64,000 bases of DNA from Anodontia alba (GCA_964016985.1 OZ024833.1:65829985-65893984); one strand, 5' to 3'. Positions 21,483-33,765 are shown, numbered from the stretch's first letter. The notes: generated by a model not told the origin, from the sequence alone. Translations and numbers: made by a program.

Positions 21483-23690
21483 GTATCAGCTAAATATTTA
21501 CCCAAACCAAAGGTACAGGAGTAGCAGCTAAATATTTACCTAAAACAAAGGTACTGGAGTAGCAGTTAAATATTTACCCAAACCAAGGGTACTGGAGTAG
21601 CAGCTAAATATTTACCCAAAACAAAGGTACTGGAGTAGCAGTTAAATATTTACCCAAACCAAGGGTATTGGATTAGCAGCTAAATATTTACCCAAAACAA
21701 AGGTATTGCAGTAGTAGCTAAATATTTACCCAAAACAAAAGTACTGGAGTAGCAGTTAAATATTTACCCAAACCATATGCACGTGGAGTATCAGCTAAAT
21801 GTTTACAAGAACCAAGAACCAGGTACTGGATTATCATCATAATATTTATCTGAACCAAAGGCACTGGGGTACCAGCTAAATTTTTACCGGAACCATAGGT
21901 ACTGGAGTATCTAGTTTAATATTTACCAAAATCAAAGGTACTGAATTATCAGCTAAATGCTTATCTGAACCAAAAGGTACTTTGTATCAGCTTAATATTT
22001 ATCCGAACCAAGGGCACTAGATTATTAGCTAAATATTTATCTGAACTAAAGGCACTGGGGTATCAGCTAAATATTTACCCTAAACTAAAGACACTGAATT
22101 ATCAGCTAAATATTAATCTGATCCACAGGTACTGTGGATCAGATAAAAGGTACTAGAGTATCAGCTAAATGGTACTAGAGTATCAGCTAAATGTTTACCA
22201 GAACCAAAGGTACTGGAGTATCAGTTAAATATTTACCCGAACTAAAGGTACTGGCGTATCTGCTAAATATTTATCTGATTCAAAGGTACTTAGAATCAGC
22301 TAAATATTTACCTGAACCAAAGGTACTGGAGTATTAGTTTAATGTTTATCTGAACCAAAGGTACTGGGAATGAGATAAAACTTTTACCCAAACCAAAGGT
22401 CCTGGAGTATCAGCTGGATATTTATCTGATTCAAAGGTACTTAGAATCAGCTAAATATTTACTTGATCCAAAGGTACTGGAGTATTAGCTTAATGTTTAC
22501 CTGAACAAAAGGAACTGGGGTATCAGCTGAATATTTATCTGAAACAAAGGTATTGGAGTATCAGCTAAATATTTACCCGAAAGAAAGACACTGAATTATC
22601 AGTTAAATATTAATCCGAACCACAGGTACTGCGAATCAGATAAATATTTAGCCGAACCAAAGGTACTAGAGTATCAGCTAAATATTAAATCGAACCAAAA
22701 AGGTACTAGAGTATCAGATAAATGTTTACCAGAACCAAAAGTACTGGAGTATCAGCTCAATATTTATCTGATTCAAAGGTACTTAGAATCAGCTAAATAT
22801 TTACCTGAACCAAAGGTACTGGAGTAATAGCTTAATGTTTACCTGAACAAAAGGAACTGGGGTATCAGCTAAATATTTATCTGAACCAAAGGTACTGGGA
22901 ATGAGATAAAACTTTTACACGAACCAAAGGTCCTGGAGTATCAGCTGAATATTTACCCAAACCAAAGGTACTAGAATATCAGTTAAATAGTTTTCTGATT
23001 CAGAGGTACTGGGAATCAGTTAAATATTTAGTTGAACCAAATAAACCGGGAATCAGGTAAATATTTACCCGAAGGTACTGGAGTATCAGCAAAAGATTTA
23101 ATCGAACCAAATAAGTACTAGTGGATCAGTTGAATGTTTACCAGAACTAAAGTATTGGAGTACTGGAGTATCAGCTGAATATTTATCCGAACCAAAGGTA
23201 CTGGAGTATCAGCTTAATATTTGTCTGATTTAAAGGTACTGGGAATCAGCTAAATGTTATCCTGAACCAAAGGTACTGGAGTATCAGCTAAATGTTAACC
23301 CGGTCAAAAGGCACTGGGGTATCAGCTAAATATTTATCTGAAACAAAAGTACTAGGAATCCGATAAATATTTACCCGAACCAAAGGTCCCCAAGTATCAA
23401 CTAAACAGTACCAGAACCAAAAGTACTGAAGTATCAGCTAAATATTTGCCCTCACTAAGGGTAAGCGAGTATCAGCTAAATATTTATCTGAACCAAAGGC
23501 ACTAGAGTAGCGGCTAAATATTTACCTGAACGAAAGGTACTGGAGTATGAGCTAAATGGTTATCCAAAGCATAGGTCCTGGAGTATCAATTAAAATAATA
23601 CCAGAATGACAGGTACTGGAGTGTCAGCTAAATTTTTACCCCCACCAAAGGTACTAGAGTATCAGCTAAATATTTTCTGAAAAACAAAAG
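21483..23690. repeat. Minisatellite, 38-bp unit, about 58 copies
   Basis: The unit is roughly CAGCTAAATATTTACCCRAA then CCAAAGGTACTGGAGTAT. Units are fairly uniform at the left end (21483-21780) and much more diverged rightward, with higher-order duplications such as TGGATATTTATCTGATTCAA blocks. No coding capacity. Confidence 0.95.
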
Positions 23691-23694
23691 AACT

Positions 23695-24075
23695 AACTCT
23701 TTTGGGTAACTTTGTCGAAACGGTTTTGACTCCTTTCTAAATAAAACGATAGGATTGGCTCCTTTTAGTTACTTTGTCAAAATTGTTTTGACTCCTGTTT
23801 GAAATGGATCTACTCTGAAACGAAAGAACTTCTTATTCGTGGTAACTTTGACAAAATGGGCTTGATTCCTTTCTTAAAAGGAAAGAATGGCTCTCCTAAC
23901 TTTGTCAAAATGGTTTTGACTCCTTTCTAAAAAGGAGTCTAGTCTTAAACGAAAGAACTGGCTCTTCTTAGCAACTTTGTCAAAATGGTTTTGACTCCTT
24001 TCTAAAAATGAGTCTCCTCTTAAACGAAAGAACTGGCGCTTCTTGATAATTTTATCAAAATAGTTTCTGTCTAAA
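23695..24075. repeat. Tandem copies of the CTTTCAGAAGGG-family segment
   Basis: Repeated blocks TTTGTCAAAATGGTTTTGAC + TCCTTTCTAAAAAGGAGTCT + AAACGAAAGAACTGGC with a period of roughly 70-90 bp. Short frames here are repeat artefacts. Confidence 0.8.
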
Positions 24076-24535
24076 CAATAGCCGTAAGGGGAGATGGCAA
24101 ATATCCCGACCAACCCGCCATTTCTAAATTTAGTGTATTTTAATTGATATCATGGAAATATTGAAACAGGGCAAAGTAAAAAGATGCAAAGATAGTTTGA
24201 AATGTGACCTAAATAATAAGTGAAAGCAATAATTGGTGTACTGTTAATGATTTTAATTTTGTGTGTTCTTTTATGTTTTTATTTTTTTGTCAAAATCATC
24301 TAATAGTTACTTCTGATGTGATCATTTGTACAGGACACACAATATTTCCAAATACTTTGAATTTGTGAGCGTACATATTCAGAATTAATAGCAAATATAA
24401 ATGCTTTGTAAAGGTAAAGGAACTTCCTGTATTTATATTGGGCTAAAAAATCAACAGAGTAAAAGTTGTCCTTCTTGCATGCTACACACCTTCTTGACCT
24501 GATATATGTCCCTACCAAAAACTATATTGTTATCT
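24076..24535. other. Spacer, no feature recognised
   Basis: AT-rich spacer between two tandem arrays; nothing supported. Confidence 0.4.
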
Positions 24536-26412
24536 CAAATAGTATGGGAGTTATGGCCTGCACAACAATTTGGCATCAGGGGAGATAAGTACATAATGTA
24601 GAAAGTGAGAGGACACTTGAACATACCTACTGGTCCTTATCTATGCCTCTACCAAATATTAACAAAGTATTTCAAACCACATACTCAAGAATATGGCTTA
24701 GAAATTCATTCAGGGGAGGTAACTAGAAAACAACCACAGCAGAGGTTGTCTCTCTTGCATGTGACGCACCTACTGGTCGTTACCAATGCCTCTAACAAAC
24801 ATTATCAAAAAATGTCTAAGGGTATCAAAGTTATGGAGTGCACAAGATTTGGGCTTTAAGAGAGGTAACTACATAATGAAGAAGAAAGCGAGAGTTGTTT
24901 CTCTTGCACGCGACACGCCTACTAGGCCCCCCTCTTCATTTCTACCAAATATTATCATATTATCTCAAACAGTATGGCAGTTATGGCCTGCACAAGATTT
25001 TGGCTTCAGGGGAGATAACTACATAACGAAGAAAGTGAGAGTTTTCTCTCTTGCACATGACACGCCTACTGGTCCTCTTCATTTCTACCAAACATTATCA
25101 AAATATGTCTAAGGGTATCAAAGTTATGGAGCGCAGAAGATTTTGGCTTCAGGGTAGATAACTACATAACAAAGAAATTGAGAGTTGTCTCTCCTGTACA
25201 AGACACGCCTACTGGTCTTCCTCTTCATTTCTATTTCAAATATCATCATATTACCTCAAATAGTATTGGAGTTATTGCCTACGCAAGATTTCGGCTTAAG
25301 GGGAGAAAACTACTTAATAAAGAAAGTGAGAGTTGTCTCTCTTCATGTGACATGCCTACTGGTCCTTCTCTTCATTCCTACCAAATATTAACAAAATATG
25401 TCTAAGAGTATCAAAGATATGGAATGCACAAGGATTGTGTACAATTTCTGCTTCAGGGGAGATAGCTACATAACAATAAAGTGAAAGTTGTCTCTCTTGC
25501 ATGCGACTTGCCTACTGTTCCCCATCTTCGTCCCTACCAAATATTATCAGATTATCTGAAACAGTATGGGAGTTATGGCCTGGGCACAATTTCGGCTTCA
25601 GGGAAGATAACTAAATAACGAAGACAGTGAGAGTCGTCTCTCTTGCACGTGACACGCCTACTGGCCCTCCTCTTCATTCCCGCTAAATATTACCAAAATA
25701 TGTCTAACGGTATCAAAGTTATGGAGCGCACAAGGATGAGTCTACAATTTCTGCTTCAGGGGAGATAACTACATAATGAATGGCGTGAGAGTTGTCTCTC
25801 TTACACGCAACATACCTACTGGTCCTCCTCTTTATCCCTACCAAATATTATCAAATTATCTCAAACAGTATGGTAGTGATGGCCAGCATAAGATTTCGGC
25901 TTCAGGGGAGATAACTACATAACGCAGACAGTAAGAGTTGTCTCTCTTGCACGCGACACGCCACCTGGTCCTCCTCTTCATTCCTACCAAATATTACCAA
26001 AATATGTCTAAGGGTATCAAGGTTATGGAGCGCACAAGGATGAGTCTACAATTTCTGCTTCAGGGGGGATAACTACATAACGAATAAAATGAGAGTTGTC
26101 TCTCTCGCACGCGACACGCCTGTTGGTCCTCATCTTCATCCCTACCAAATATTATCAATTATCTCAAACAGTATGGGATTTATGGCCTGCGTACAATTTC
26201 GGCTTAAGGGGAGATAACTACATAACGAAGATAGTGAGAGACGTCTCTCTTGCACGCGACATGCCTACTGGTCCTCCTCTACATTCCTACCAAATATTAT
26301 CGAAATATGTCTAAGGTTATCGAAGTTATGGAGCGCACAAGGATGCGTCTACGGACGGACGGACGCCATGCTGATTGCTATATCCCCCGAACCTGTCGGT
26401 CGGGGGATAAAA
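24536..26412. repeat. Tandem array, about 150-bp units, about 12 copies
   Basis: GGGGAGATAACTACATAACG recurs about every 146-158 bp from about 24583 to 26211. Two unit types partly alternate: one with ATCTCAAACAGTATGGGAGT, the other with ATGTCTAAGGGTATCAAAG. The array ends with GGACGGACGGACG and the inverted CCCCCGA / TCGGGGG at 26384-26408. Periodic small ORFs sharing peptides like HATRLLVL are by-products. Confidence 0.92.
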
Positions 26413-26429
26413 AAGAGTATACTCTTAAA

Positions 26430-26770
26430 CGAAATAATTAGCTCCTCTTGCTAACTTTGTCGAAATTGTGTCGACTCCTTTCTGAAAATGTGAAAAGGGG
26501 TCCATCCACTCTAAAAGGGTTTCTAAATAATTTTAACAAATTTACCAACAGGAGCGATCACCCCTGTTGGTAAACTTGTTAAAATTGTTTAGAAACCCTT
26601 CTGAAAATGACTTTTCTTTAAAAGGAAATAATTTATTACCTTTGATAACTTTGTCAAAATTGTTTTGACCCCCTTCTGAAAAGGGTCTACCATAAAAGAA
26701 AAGAATTTATTCAGCTTGGTAACTTTGTCAAAAACTATTTTGACCCCCTTCTGCAAAGGTTTACTATTTC
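26430..26770. repeat. CTTTCAGAAGGG-family repeats with a long palindrome
   Basis: AGGGTTTCTAAATAATTTTA ... and its complement form arms of about 40 bp at about 26515-26602 around GAGCGATCAC (stem TTTACCAACAGG / CCTGTTGGTAAA). Further TTGTCAAAATTGTTTTGACC blocks follow. Confidence 0.85.
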
Positions 26771-27480
26771 TGTCATTGTGTATCTTAGCATGTATGTCCT
26801 GGTGAAATTAGACTAGCTACTAGTCGGATATCAATATTATTTTCACCAATCAATTATAATTATTAGTAAACTAAGGGCCATCTACTACTTACTGCTTGCC
26901 TCACCTCTTTGATAGCAGCAACTAATCTTGGAGATATCTGACCTTGATGTCAGAGACCAACTATTAGAGACTGGCTATACAAGATGTTATACATAAATTT
27001 GAATCCGCTTATAGTAAGGAGTGATAAAACATGACATCAAGGTCAAAGAGCTAGTTTATGGTGAAATTTTCATTTTGGATAGCTGTTTGGCCAGTTTTGG
27101 GGAAAGAAACTGTCCTTTTGGCTTTCTGCTTGTAGTGTTTTGATTGTGGTGACGTTGCTTTAAGTGCGTCCTTCTTTCCCTTTCATGTCTTGGACGGATG
27201 TTAGGTAATTGTAGCGATTCCTGATCATTGCCTTTCTTTCGGTTTTCTATGACAGAAAAGAATTTATTCCCTTAGGTGACTTTGTCAAAATTGTTTTGAC
27301 TCCTTTCTAGAAAGGGATCTTTTCTCTCCTTAGGGCAAATTGTTTCCTTTTAGAGAAGACTCCTTTCTCAGAATGGGCTGAGTTTGTCATTGATGTTTCT
27401 CATCTCTCCTTCTTATGGTGTCTTGGAAAGACTGTGCTTCATGAAGGGCATTTCTGGGTATCTTCAATTATATTGTGGAG
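26771..27480. repeat. Dispersed repeat fragments
   Basis: 27055-27260 is an inverted, diverged copy of 30085-30300 (GGAAAGAAACTGTCCTTTTG on this strand, CAAAAGGACAGTTTCTTTCC there). 27400-27480 resembles 58305-58400 (CTCATCTCTCCTTCTT). The origin is unclear; possibly LINE or DNA-transposon remnants. Confidence 0.5.
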
Positions 27481-27969
27481 TGCAGAAAAGCAAAACATGA
27501 AGTCGAAAAGTAATCTTCCTTGAATAAATGGCAGAAAATTCACCAAGTGTATCAGCTCCCCTTAAATGTTTGAAATAGCTCTGATTCAAATCAAAGCACT
27601 GTCAGCACTGGTGGGCCGATTGTCTCTGAGTGTAGGCTGGGAAAATGGTCCTGAACGGGAACTTAAGACTGTAACACTTTTTATCCTTAAGGGTGTACTA
27701 AAGTCAGAGAAAAAAAATCGTATACTGTTCTATTTACGGGTGGTTACTCTTGTCATATTGCAAAACAGATTTTGAGATTTAAAGATATTACTTTATTTTC
27801 AATTGAACTTCAGCAAAATGTCTTGAGAAATTAAGTGTAGACTTGCATTTTTATCTAAAATATGGAATTAAATGTGTTTTTATGACTTGCCGTGAACTGA
27901 CACACTGATCGCTAAATGTTTCCGGGTTTGTTTGTGTGAAGAGTTTTGGTTTATTTTCCTATTCATAAT
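27481..27969. other. Spacer, no feature recognised
   Basis: AT-rich sequence; a 69-residue open frame at 27566 shows no family resemblance and is not called. Confidence 0.4.
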
Positions 27970-28248
27970 CATTACGAAAACACGCCTATTCAAATATAAA
28001 TTGAAAATCTCACCTCCAAAAACTGAAAATTTTCATATAAAACTCTGATATTTTTTCACATTTCTGCTCAAAACATAGATTGTGGGTACTCGTTAGAACC
28101 GCCTCGGCGAGGCGGTTCTAACGGGTACCCACAATCTATGTTTTTAGCAGAAATAAGAAAACTAATGTATACCCCTGTAAACCCCAGTTTTACTATATAA
28201 AAGTGGGGTTTAAGGGGGTCAAAATTATATAGGTATGTTTTCGTGATG
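27970..28248 (-). mobile_element. HpA hairpin element
   Basis: Complete copy with both TIRs (CATTACGAAAACA / TTTTCGTGATG), centre base G, and an almost perfect central palindrome. Confidence 0.95.
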
Positions 28249-28685
28249 GTTAAGGCTCACAAAAAACAAATATTGAAAGACAGAAATCTGTTTAAATTTC
28301 TCCAGAAAATTCCCGAAGCAGTTAAATGCATTTCAGGTCGACGAACGATTGTGTATTATCACTGCGGATACCCATTACCGGCATACACATCATCGGGTAT
28401 TCAGAGATAAGCGCCCCCACCCCGCCCACTGGGGCCGGCGAAATTGATGGGCATAGCTGCTAGTAACTTTAAGCAGGATCCGAGTTTATCATGAACCAGC
28501 AGGTCGAGTAAAGGTCCAAATTATTTGAAGGCACTGTCTCTACATGACTGTAATATTGTTGACTTGGGTGTTAAACCACAATTCAAACAATGGATTAAAA
28601 ATCAAATGTAGTAAAACTCAATCTCAGAAACAAATCCATGGAGTATGTTTGTACCGATTTGAACGCATTACTTGAAATTCTGTAT
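28249..28685. other. Spacer, no feature recognised
   Basis: Contains a short GC-rich stretch near 28410-28440. No gene or repeat supported. Confidence 0.35.
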
Positions 28686-28689
28686 ATGT

Positions 28690-28715
28690 AAAGCAACAAC
28701 AACAACAACAACAAC

Positions 28716-28742
<27 letters not shown>
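28690..28742. repeat. (AAC)n and poly(A) tract
   Basis: AAC triplets followed by about 24 A residues. It marks the left edge of the next repeat. Confidence 0.95.
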
Positions 28743-28746
<4 letters not shown>

Positions 28747-29704
28747 GATAACCATCTGGGGACAAAATTTTCATTATAACTAAAATGTGTTACAACTTTA
28801 TTCATACAGTGTAAGTTTCAGCCATTAGTCTTAAAATATATTTTGAGAAAATCACTTTTCAACATTTTACCCATATAAATGTATAGGGACGCAAATTTGA
28901 CCTTGCCGTAAAAAGATCAAAGGTCAACCTACGGTCATCATTTGAACAAACTTGGTAGACCTTGAGTCCTCAATGTTATATACCAACGTTCAGCCCCAAA
29001 GCTTTCTTGGTTCTGGAGAAGATTTTTAAATGTTTTTACCATATATGGGCATTGCGGCCATCTTGTTTGATGGTGCGGAACCGTTTGAACAAATTGGCAA
29101 TACCCTTTTGACAGAAGGCCCTATGTGAAATCTGGTGAAGATTGCTCAAACCGTTTAAGAGAAGACATTTAAAAGTTACACACTTTTATAGATATATATT
29201 GCTCAGAGGCAAGGGCAGATAACCCCCGGGGGACACATTTTTGACTATAACTAAAATGTTTTACTACTTAAATCATTAATTGTAAGTTTCAGCCATTAGT
29301 CTTTAATATATTTTGAGAAAACGATTTTTCAACATTTTCCCCATACAGAAGCTGGGGTCATCATTTGAACAAACTTGGTAGACATCGTCCATGATGCTAT
29401 ACTAAGATTCAGCCTTGAAGCTTTCTTGGTTCTGGAAAAGAAGATTTTTAAGTGTTTTACCATATATGGGCATGGCAGCCATTTTGATAAACGGACAGTG
29501 GCCATTTGTGCAAATTTTCAAATTTTCAGTCCAAATTTTAGAGAAAGCTCCACATGAAATTTGAAGAAAATTGGCCGAGAGGTTACAGAGGAGAAGTCGT
29601 TCAAAGGTGTGGACGGACGGACGGATAGACGACGGACGGACGACGATGGACGAGGACGGCAAGTGATCACAACAGCTCATCCTGTCTTACTCAGGTGAGC
29701 TAAA
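28743..29704. repeat. Dispersed GGGCATGGCGGCCAT-type repeat ending in CTCAGGTGAGC
   Basis: About 1 kb built from two units of roughly 430 bp, each with GCAGATAACC, TTCAGCCATTAGTCTT, TTTGACCTTGCCGTAAAAAG and ATATATGGGCATGGCAGCCA. It ends with GGACGGACGGA and ACTCAGGTGAGCTAAAA. The same family forms 35266-37443 and 50511-52762. Confidence 0.8.
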
Positions 29705-29989
29705 AATCATTCATTTGGATGAAAAATATGCAAAATTGTGAAAACAGCAAACAAGCACTCTTTTTCGGCATGTCTGCGGGCATCGATAACTTCAATTTAT
29801 GGGAGTTTTAGGAAAACCTTTTAAAATGAAGAAAATCCATCATGTGTTGACATCAGGGTCACTAAAATCTAAAAATTCACACTTTTGGATAAAAAATAAG
29901 CAAAATTGTGAAAAGAGCAAAAATACTCTTTTTTTGCGATAGGTCCACGGTCATTTAAAATAAACGAGAAAAATATTGGATTTGGAAAC

Positions 29990-30635
29990 AAAAGATACAT
30001 TACAGATTAGAAACTGGAAGTCTCGGTTTTACTGAGACAACAATAAGCAGTAAGTGAAGTTTGCAACACTGTTTACGCTCTCTAGCTTATACAAAATAAA
30101 AAAGAAGGCAATGATCAGGAATCGATACAATTTACCTAACACCTTTCGTCCAGTACACCAAAGAAAAAGAAGCACTTAAAGCAACAGCACTACAAGCAGA
30201 AAGCCAAAAGGACAGTTTCTTTCCCAAAACTGGCCAACTGGCTGTCCAAAATCAAAATTCAAACAGGACATACATGCAATGACATACGGTGAAAGAAATA
30301 GTTAACATAGCAGAAGCACCGTCTTGTAGTGTCAGTAAAAAAATACGTTGGATGGGTGAGTGGGGTTGGGGGCGGGGTGGAGGATTAAATCGACACTGTT
30401 TATTTTACTACACTGCAGCTAGTGTTAGTGCCGTGTGGCGGCAGTAGAACGTCTCACCGTACATGATCATAATGCAGATTATATTTTATTTCCTTTGGGA
30501 TCATTGGGCCCATTGTGGTATCTTTCAAAATGGAGTTCTGCTCAGGGCGTAAGCAGTGTTGCAAACTCCATTACTGCTTTTGAAGAGTCTCAATAAAACC
30601 GAGATTCCCATTTTCTAATCTGTAATGTGTTCTTT
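29990..30635. repeat. Composite of dispersed repeats
   Basis: Includes the inverted partner of 27055-27260 and, at 30525-30635, an uninterrupted copy of the repeat that holds an HpA element at 3395-4085 (AAGCAGTGTTGCAAACTCCA). Confidence 0.55.
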
Positions 30636-30803
30636 GTTTCCAACGACAATCGTTTTGGCGTTTATTGATCCCAACGTCTTCTCTGATCGCATTGTTAACT
30701 GTCACGTGTAAAGTTCCCTTCATGGATGGGGAGCTACCATCCCTGGCAACAATCTCAAAAGAGTACGAGTCTTTAGCCTCTCGGTCTAGCGTTTCGGACA
30801 GAA

Positions 30804-31085
30804 CATCATGAAAACATACCTATATAATTTTTACCCCCTTAAACCCCACTTTCATATAGTAAAACTGGGGTTTACAGGGGTATTCATTATTTTTCTTATT
30901 TCTGCTCAAAAACATAGATTATGGGTACACGTTAGAACCGCTTCGGCGAGGCGGTTCTAACAAGTACCCACAATCTATGTTTTGAGCAGAAATAAGAAAA
31001 ATATCAAAATTTTTTATCTGAAAGCTTTCAGTTTTTTTTGGTGGTGAAAAGTTCAATATATTTGAATAGGCGTGTTTTCGTAATG
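30804..31085 (+). mobile_element. HpA hairpin element inside the cadherin pseudogene (EC2)
   Basis: Ends CATCATGAAAACATACC / TTTTCGTAATG; central palindrome nearly perfect (apex TTCGGCGAGG). Cadherin coding similarity resumes on both sides. Confidence 0.93.
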
Positions 31086-31421
31086 ATGAGTTTGGCATCT
31101 GATCTACCATCTAGCTCATGAGTAAAATTAACCTTGAATGGTAGAAATTCATCAGCATTATTTTGAACCAGCTAAAATGTTTTGATAAAAAATTGAGCAT
31201 TCTTGTCCATATTCCTTATTCCTTTTATCGGTGGCATATCAAGTACCCACAGGAGTTTCTCGGAGAAGGAATTGTCAACAAAGTCTACTGGAAACGTGTG
31301 GTAATGGTCATTAACAACAATAGTTACAGATTCGCCTTCGAAAAAGCTATCCTCATTTGTAGTCTCTGCTGCAATTTCGAAAGAGGTCACATGGTTCTCT
31401 GAATCTACACGAGATTTCTCC

Positions 31422-31697
31422 ATTACGAAAACATGCCTATTTAAATATACTAAAAATATTACCACAAAAAATGAAAATTTTCGTATAAAAAAAATCTGAT
31501 ATTTTTTATATTTCTGCTCAAAACAGATTGTGGATACTCGTTCGAACCGCCTCGACGAGGCGGTTCTAACGAGTACCCACAATCTATGTTTTTGAGCAGA
31601 AATAAGAAAAATAATGTATACTCCTGTAAACCCCAGTTTTACTGTATAAAATTGGGGTTTAAGGGGGTCAAAATTATATAGGCATGTTTTCGTGATG
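31422..31697 (-). mobile_element. HpA hairpin element inside the cadherin pseudogene (EC1)
   Basis: Ends CATTACGAAAACA / TTTTCGTGATG, centre base A. Removing it joins IDR to EKS in frame with no duplicated bases, giving a normal cadherin DRE context. Confidence 0.94.
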
Positions 31698-31943
31698 TCT
31701 GTCAATCACTTGTGCAACCTTCGGATCACCGCTGGCTTCATTCACATAAAATAATAAGAATAAGCGTTACCAACTTGAGTCATCAGCACGAATTTAATGT
31801 CACGTCGAGGAATACCAGATTTTTTTGCAAAACATATTTCCAATCACAAATCCAACTTCTTTTCCCTCAAATACACGAAAAAACATGTCACCATTTTGGC
31901 AAGAAACGCTCAAAAATAGAAAACAAAATATCCAAAACACTGG

Positions 31944-31944
<1 letters not shown>

Positions 31945-32032
<88 letters not shown>
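31945..32032. repeat. (TA)n microsatellite
   Basis: More than 40 TA units directly upstream of the cadherin pseudogene start. Confidence 0.98.
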
Positions 32033-32034
<2 letters not shown>

Positions 32035-32384
32035 TGTATGTGTGTTCTTTAAATTATACTCAAAAATTCAAATCGGAAATCCGATATTTTTGTCCTCAGA
32101 GTTGACCACTTGGAGAATAAAAAAATGTCTCTTGAATGTTAATAAACGTTTTTGAGACAAACGGCAACACTTTGAAATTGTTAGAGGAGCTTCACATGTA
32201 TAACATTATTTCGGCCAGCTCCCTCAACTTTAAGTGAAGCACTATATGTGATAAAAGAGTTATCTGAATGTTTGTAATGGGTAGTGAACTCCAGTGAACC
32301 TGTTAGGCTGATTTTTTATCCGATATTTATTGCAGTTTCTCCAGTATATATCAACACCTGGTCGTCATTAAATTTAGCTAATCT

Positions 32385-32565
32385 GGGCTAATTCAGCAGA
32401 CGACAAATTGGTGTTATTTGGCTTATTTTTCCAGAAAACAGTATTTGGCATTTTATGCAAATTGTTTGCATCTGACAATGTGCATGAGATGTTAAAATCT
32501 TTTTTCAAGAGAAAATAAGAAAACATGTTTCAATATGTCACCTACTGAAAATTTTAATCGGCAAG
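32385..32565. mobile_element. MITE, TAATTCAGCAGA/CCTACTGA termini
   Basis: CTAATTCAGCAGACGACAAATTGG at the left and ATGTCACCTACTGA at the right; internal TTTTCCAGAAAAC and AAATTGTTTGCATCTGACAA arms. Same family as 4805-5005. Confidence 0.6.
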
Positions 32566-32747
32566 TTAAGCGTTAAGCAGTGGGAGAAATAACTAAAAGA
32601 AATGCAAGAATATATTTTTTATCAGGATTTCTTTTAAAGTATATGAAGAATACAGCACGTTAATTTGCCAGCATCAAAATATACAGGTATGTGTGATTGG
32701 TGAACAATAATTATTCAACATCAGCTTCAAAACTTATGCCTTGCACA

Positions 32748-33022
32748 CTTCACGTAAAACACGCTTTTATAATCCCCCCACCCCTTAAACCTCACTTTTA
32801 TACGGTAAAACTGGGGTTTACAGGGGTATACATGATTTTTCTTGTTTTTGCTCAAAAACATAGATTGTCACTCGTTAGAACCGCCTCGCTGAGACGGTTC
32901 CTACGAGTGCCCACAATCTATGTTTGAAGCATAATAAAAAAATCAGAGTTTTTTTATCTGAAAATTTTCAGTTTTTGGAGGTAAAATATTCTATGTATTT
33001 GAATAGGCGGGTTTTCGAAATG
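32748..33022 (+). mobile_element. HpA hairpin element
   Basis: Left TIR degraded (CACGTAAAACACG). The left C/G hairpin and central palindrome are present with several mismatches; right end GGTTTTCGAAATG. Confidence 0.85.
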
Positions 33023-33420
33023 ATTATTGTTTGACAAGATATTAAATACATATATAGTAGAAAAGTAGAAAGTAAAATCATAACAACAGAATAGCAAGAA
33101 TGACCAGTATAGAATAACATAAACATTTGCAACCTGCCCCATCTGATCAAATATTTAAGATATCTTATATTTTTATAATTATGTCTTACACAATAAAACA
33201 AATAAGATATCTTATTTATTTACACTTCGGAGACAATTTGCATGAAATGTCAGAAAAAAAAAAAAAATAAAAATGTTGTCTACTAATTTTTTTTTTATCC
33301 AACATGCAAAATGTTAAAGAACATGTATTATAGGAGAAATATTGTCTGACAAGGCCATATAGCCATGTTAGGTCATTAAAGACGGTTATCAATGAGAGAT
33401 AGCAGCAGTATTTCTATTAT

Positions 33421-33765
33421 CTCCCTTGACAGGTAAAGTCCAAGGTAGATCAAATACCAACCAGGTACGTCCTTCTAATTGGAATCCTCTGCTTTTATCA
33501 TAGGTCATCAGTGGAATTTAACAAATTCTTAACTTTACATTTCTCCATATCCACAAGGAAGATTAATTAATATTATATATTTCATTACACAGAAAATGTT
33601 TCTTTAAAATATTTTGAAAGCTGTATTGGCATATGACCTTGTTAAAATTAGATTTATTAAGGAAAAGGAAGTGATACTTAATGGAAACACTAATGATGAA
33701 AGCAGAGGAATCCAATTGATTGGACCTGGTTATTTACAGAACGTAATCAAGGGAGTTAACTGACT
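33421..33765. mobile_element. MITE, CTCCCTTGA/TCAAGGGAG termini
   Basis: Inverted ends enclose a second inverted pair, AATTGGAATCCTCTGCTTTT and its complement near 33695-33720. The interior (GTCATCAGTGGAATTTAA, CCATATCCACAAGGAAGATT) recurs at 47300-47400. Confidence 0.75.

Larger units (their letters stand above)
30636..31925 (-). pseudogene. Protocadherin/cadherin-like pseudogene (EC1-EC2), broken by two HpA insertions
   Basis: Minus strand, from right to left. A signal-peptide-like CFLFLSVSC precedes GDMFFRVFEGKEVGFVIGN (31925-31840), then IPRRDIKFVLMTQ, FYVNEASGDPKVAQVIDR, [HpA 31422-31697], EKSRVDSENHVTSFEIAAE and EGESVTIVVND closing EC1, then FVDNSFSEKLLWVLDMPPIK, FKVNFTHELDG, [HpA 30804-31085], LSETLDREAKDSYSFEIVAR, DGSSPSMKGTLHVTV. 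LDRE, AxDG and VTVxN are calcium-binding cadherin motifs. Lesions: at least two 1-nt frameshifts near 31780 and 31840, an in-frame TAG at about 31169, the two insertions, and truncation by a repeat at about 30636. The usual DxNDN linker is degraded. The family acts in cell adhesion at the plasma membrane; this copy cannot. Confidence 0.8.

Noticed and set aside
21483..23690. CRISPR-like array
   Set aside because: Units are directly adjacent 38-bp repeats without unique spacers, in an animal genome.
24605..26441. Series of small ORFs sharing HATRLLVL/PTGPPLHSYQ-like peptides
   Set aside because: Their period equals the 150-bp tandem unit and they contain unit-specific stops; no codon-level conservation independent of the DNA repeat.
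31172..31705. 177-residue minus-strand open frame as an intact gene
   Set aside because: Its N-terminal half translates the HpA element (31422-31697); only the C-terminal part is cadherin-like. It is an accidental fusion frame.
31712..32155. 147-residue plus-strand open frame with Ile-Tyr repeats
   Set aside because: It crosses the (TA)n tract and antisense cadherin pseudogene sequence; no family resemblance. The similar frame at 47306-47539 is the same artefact.
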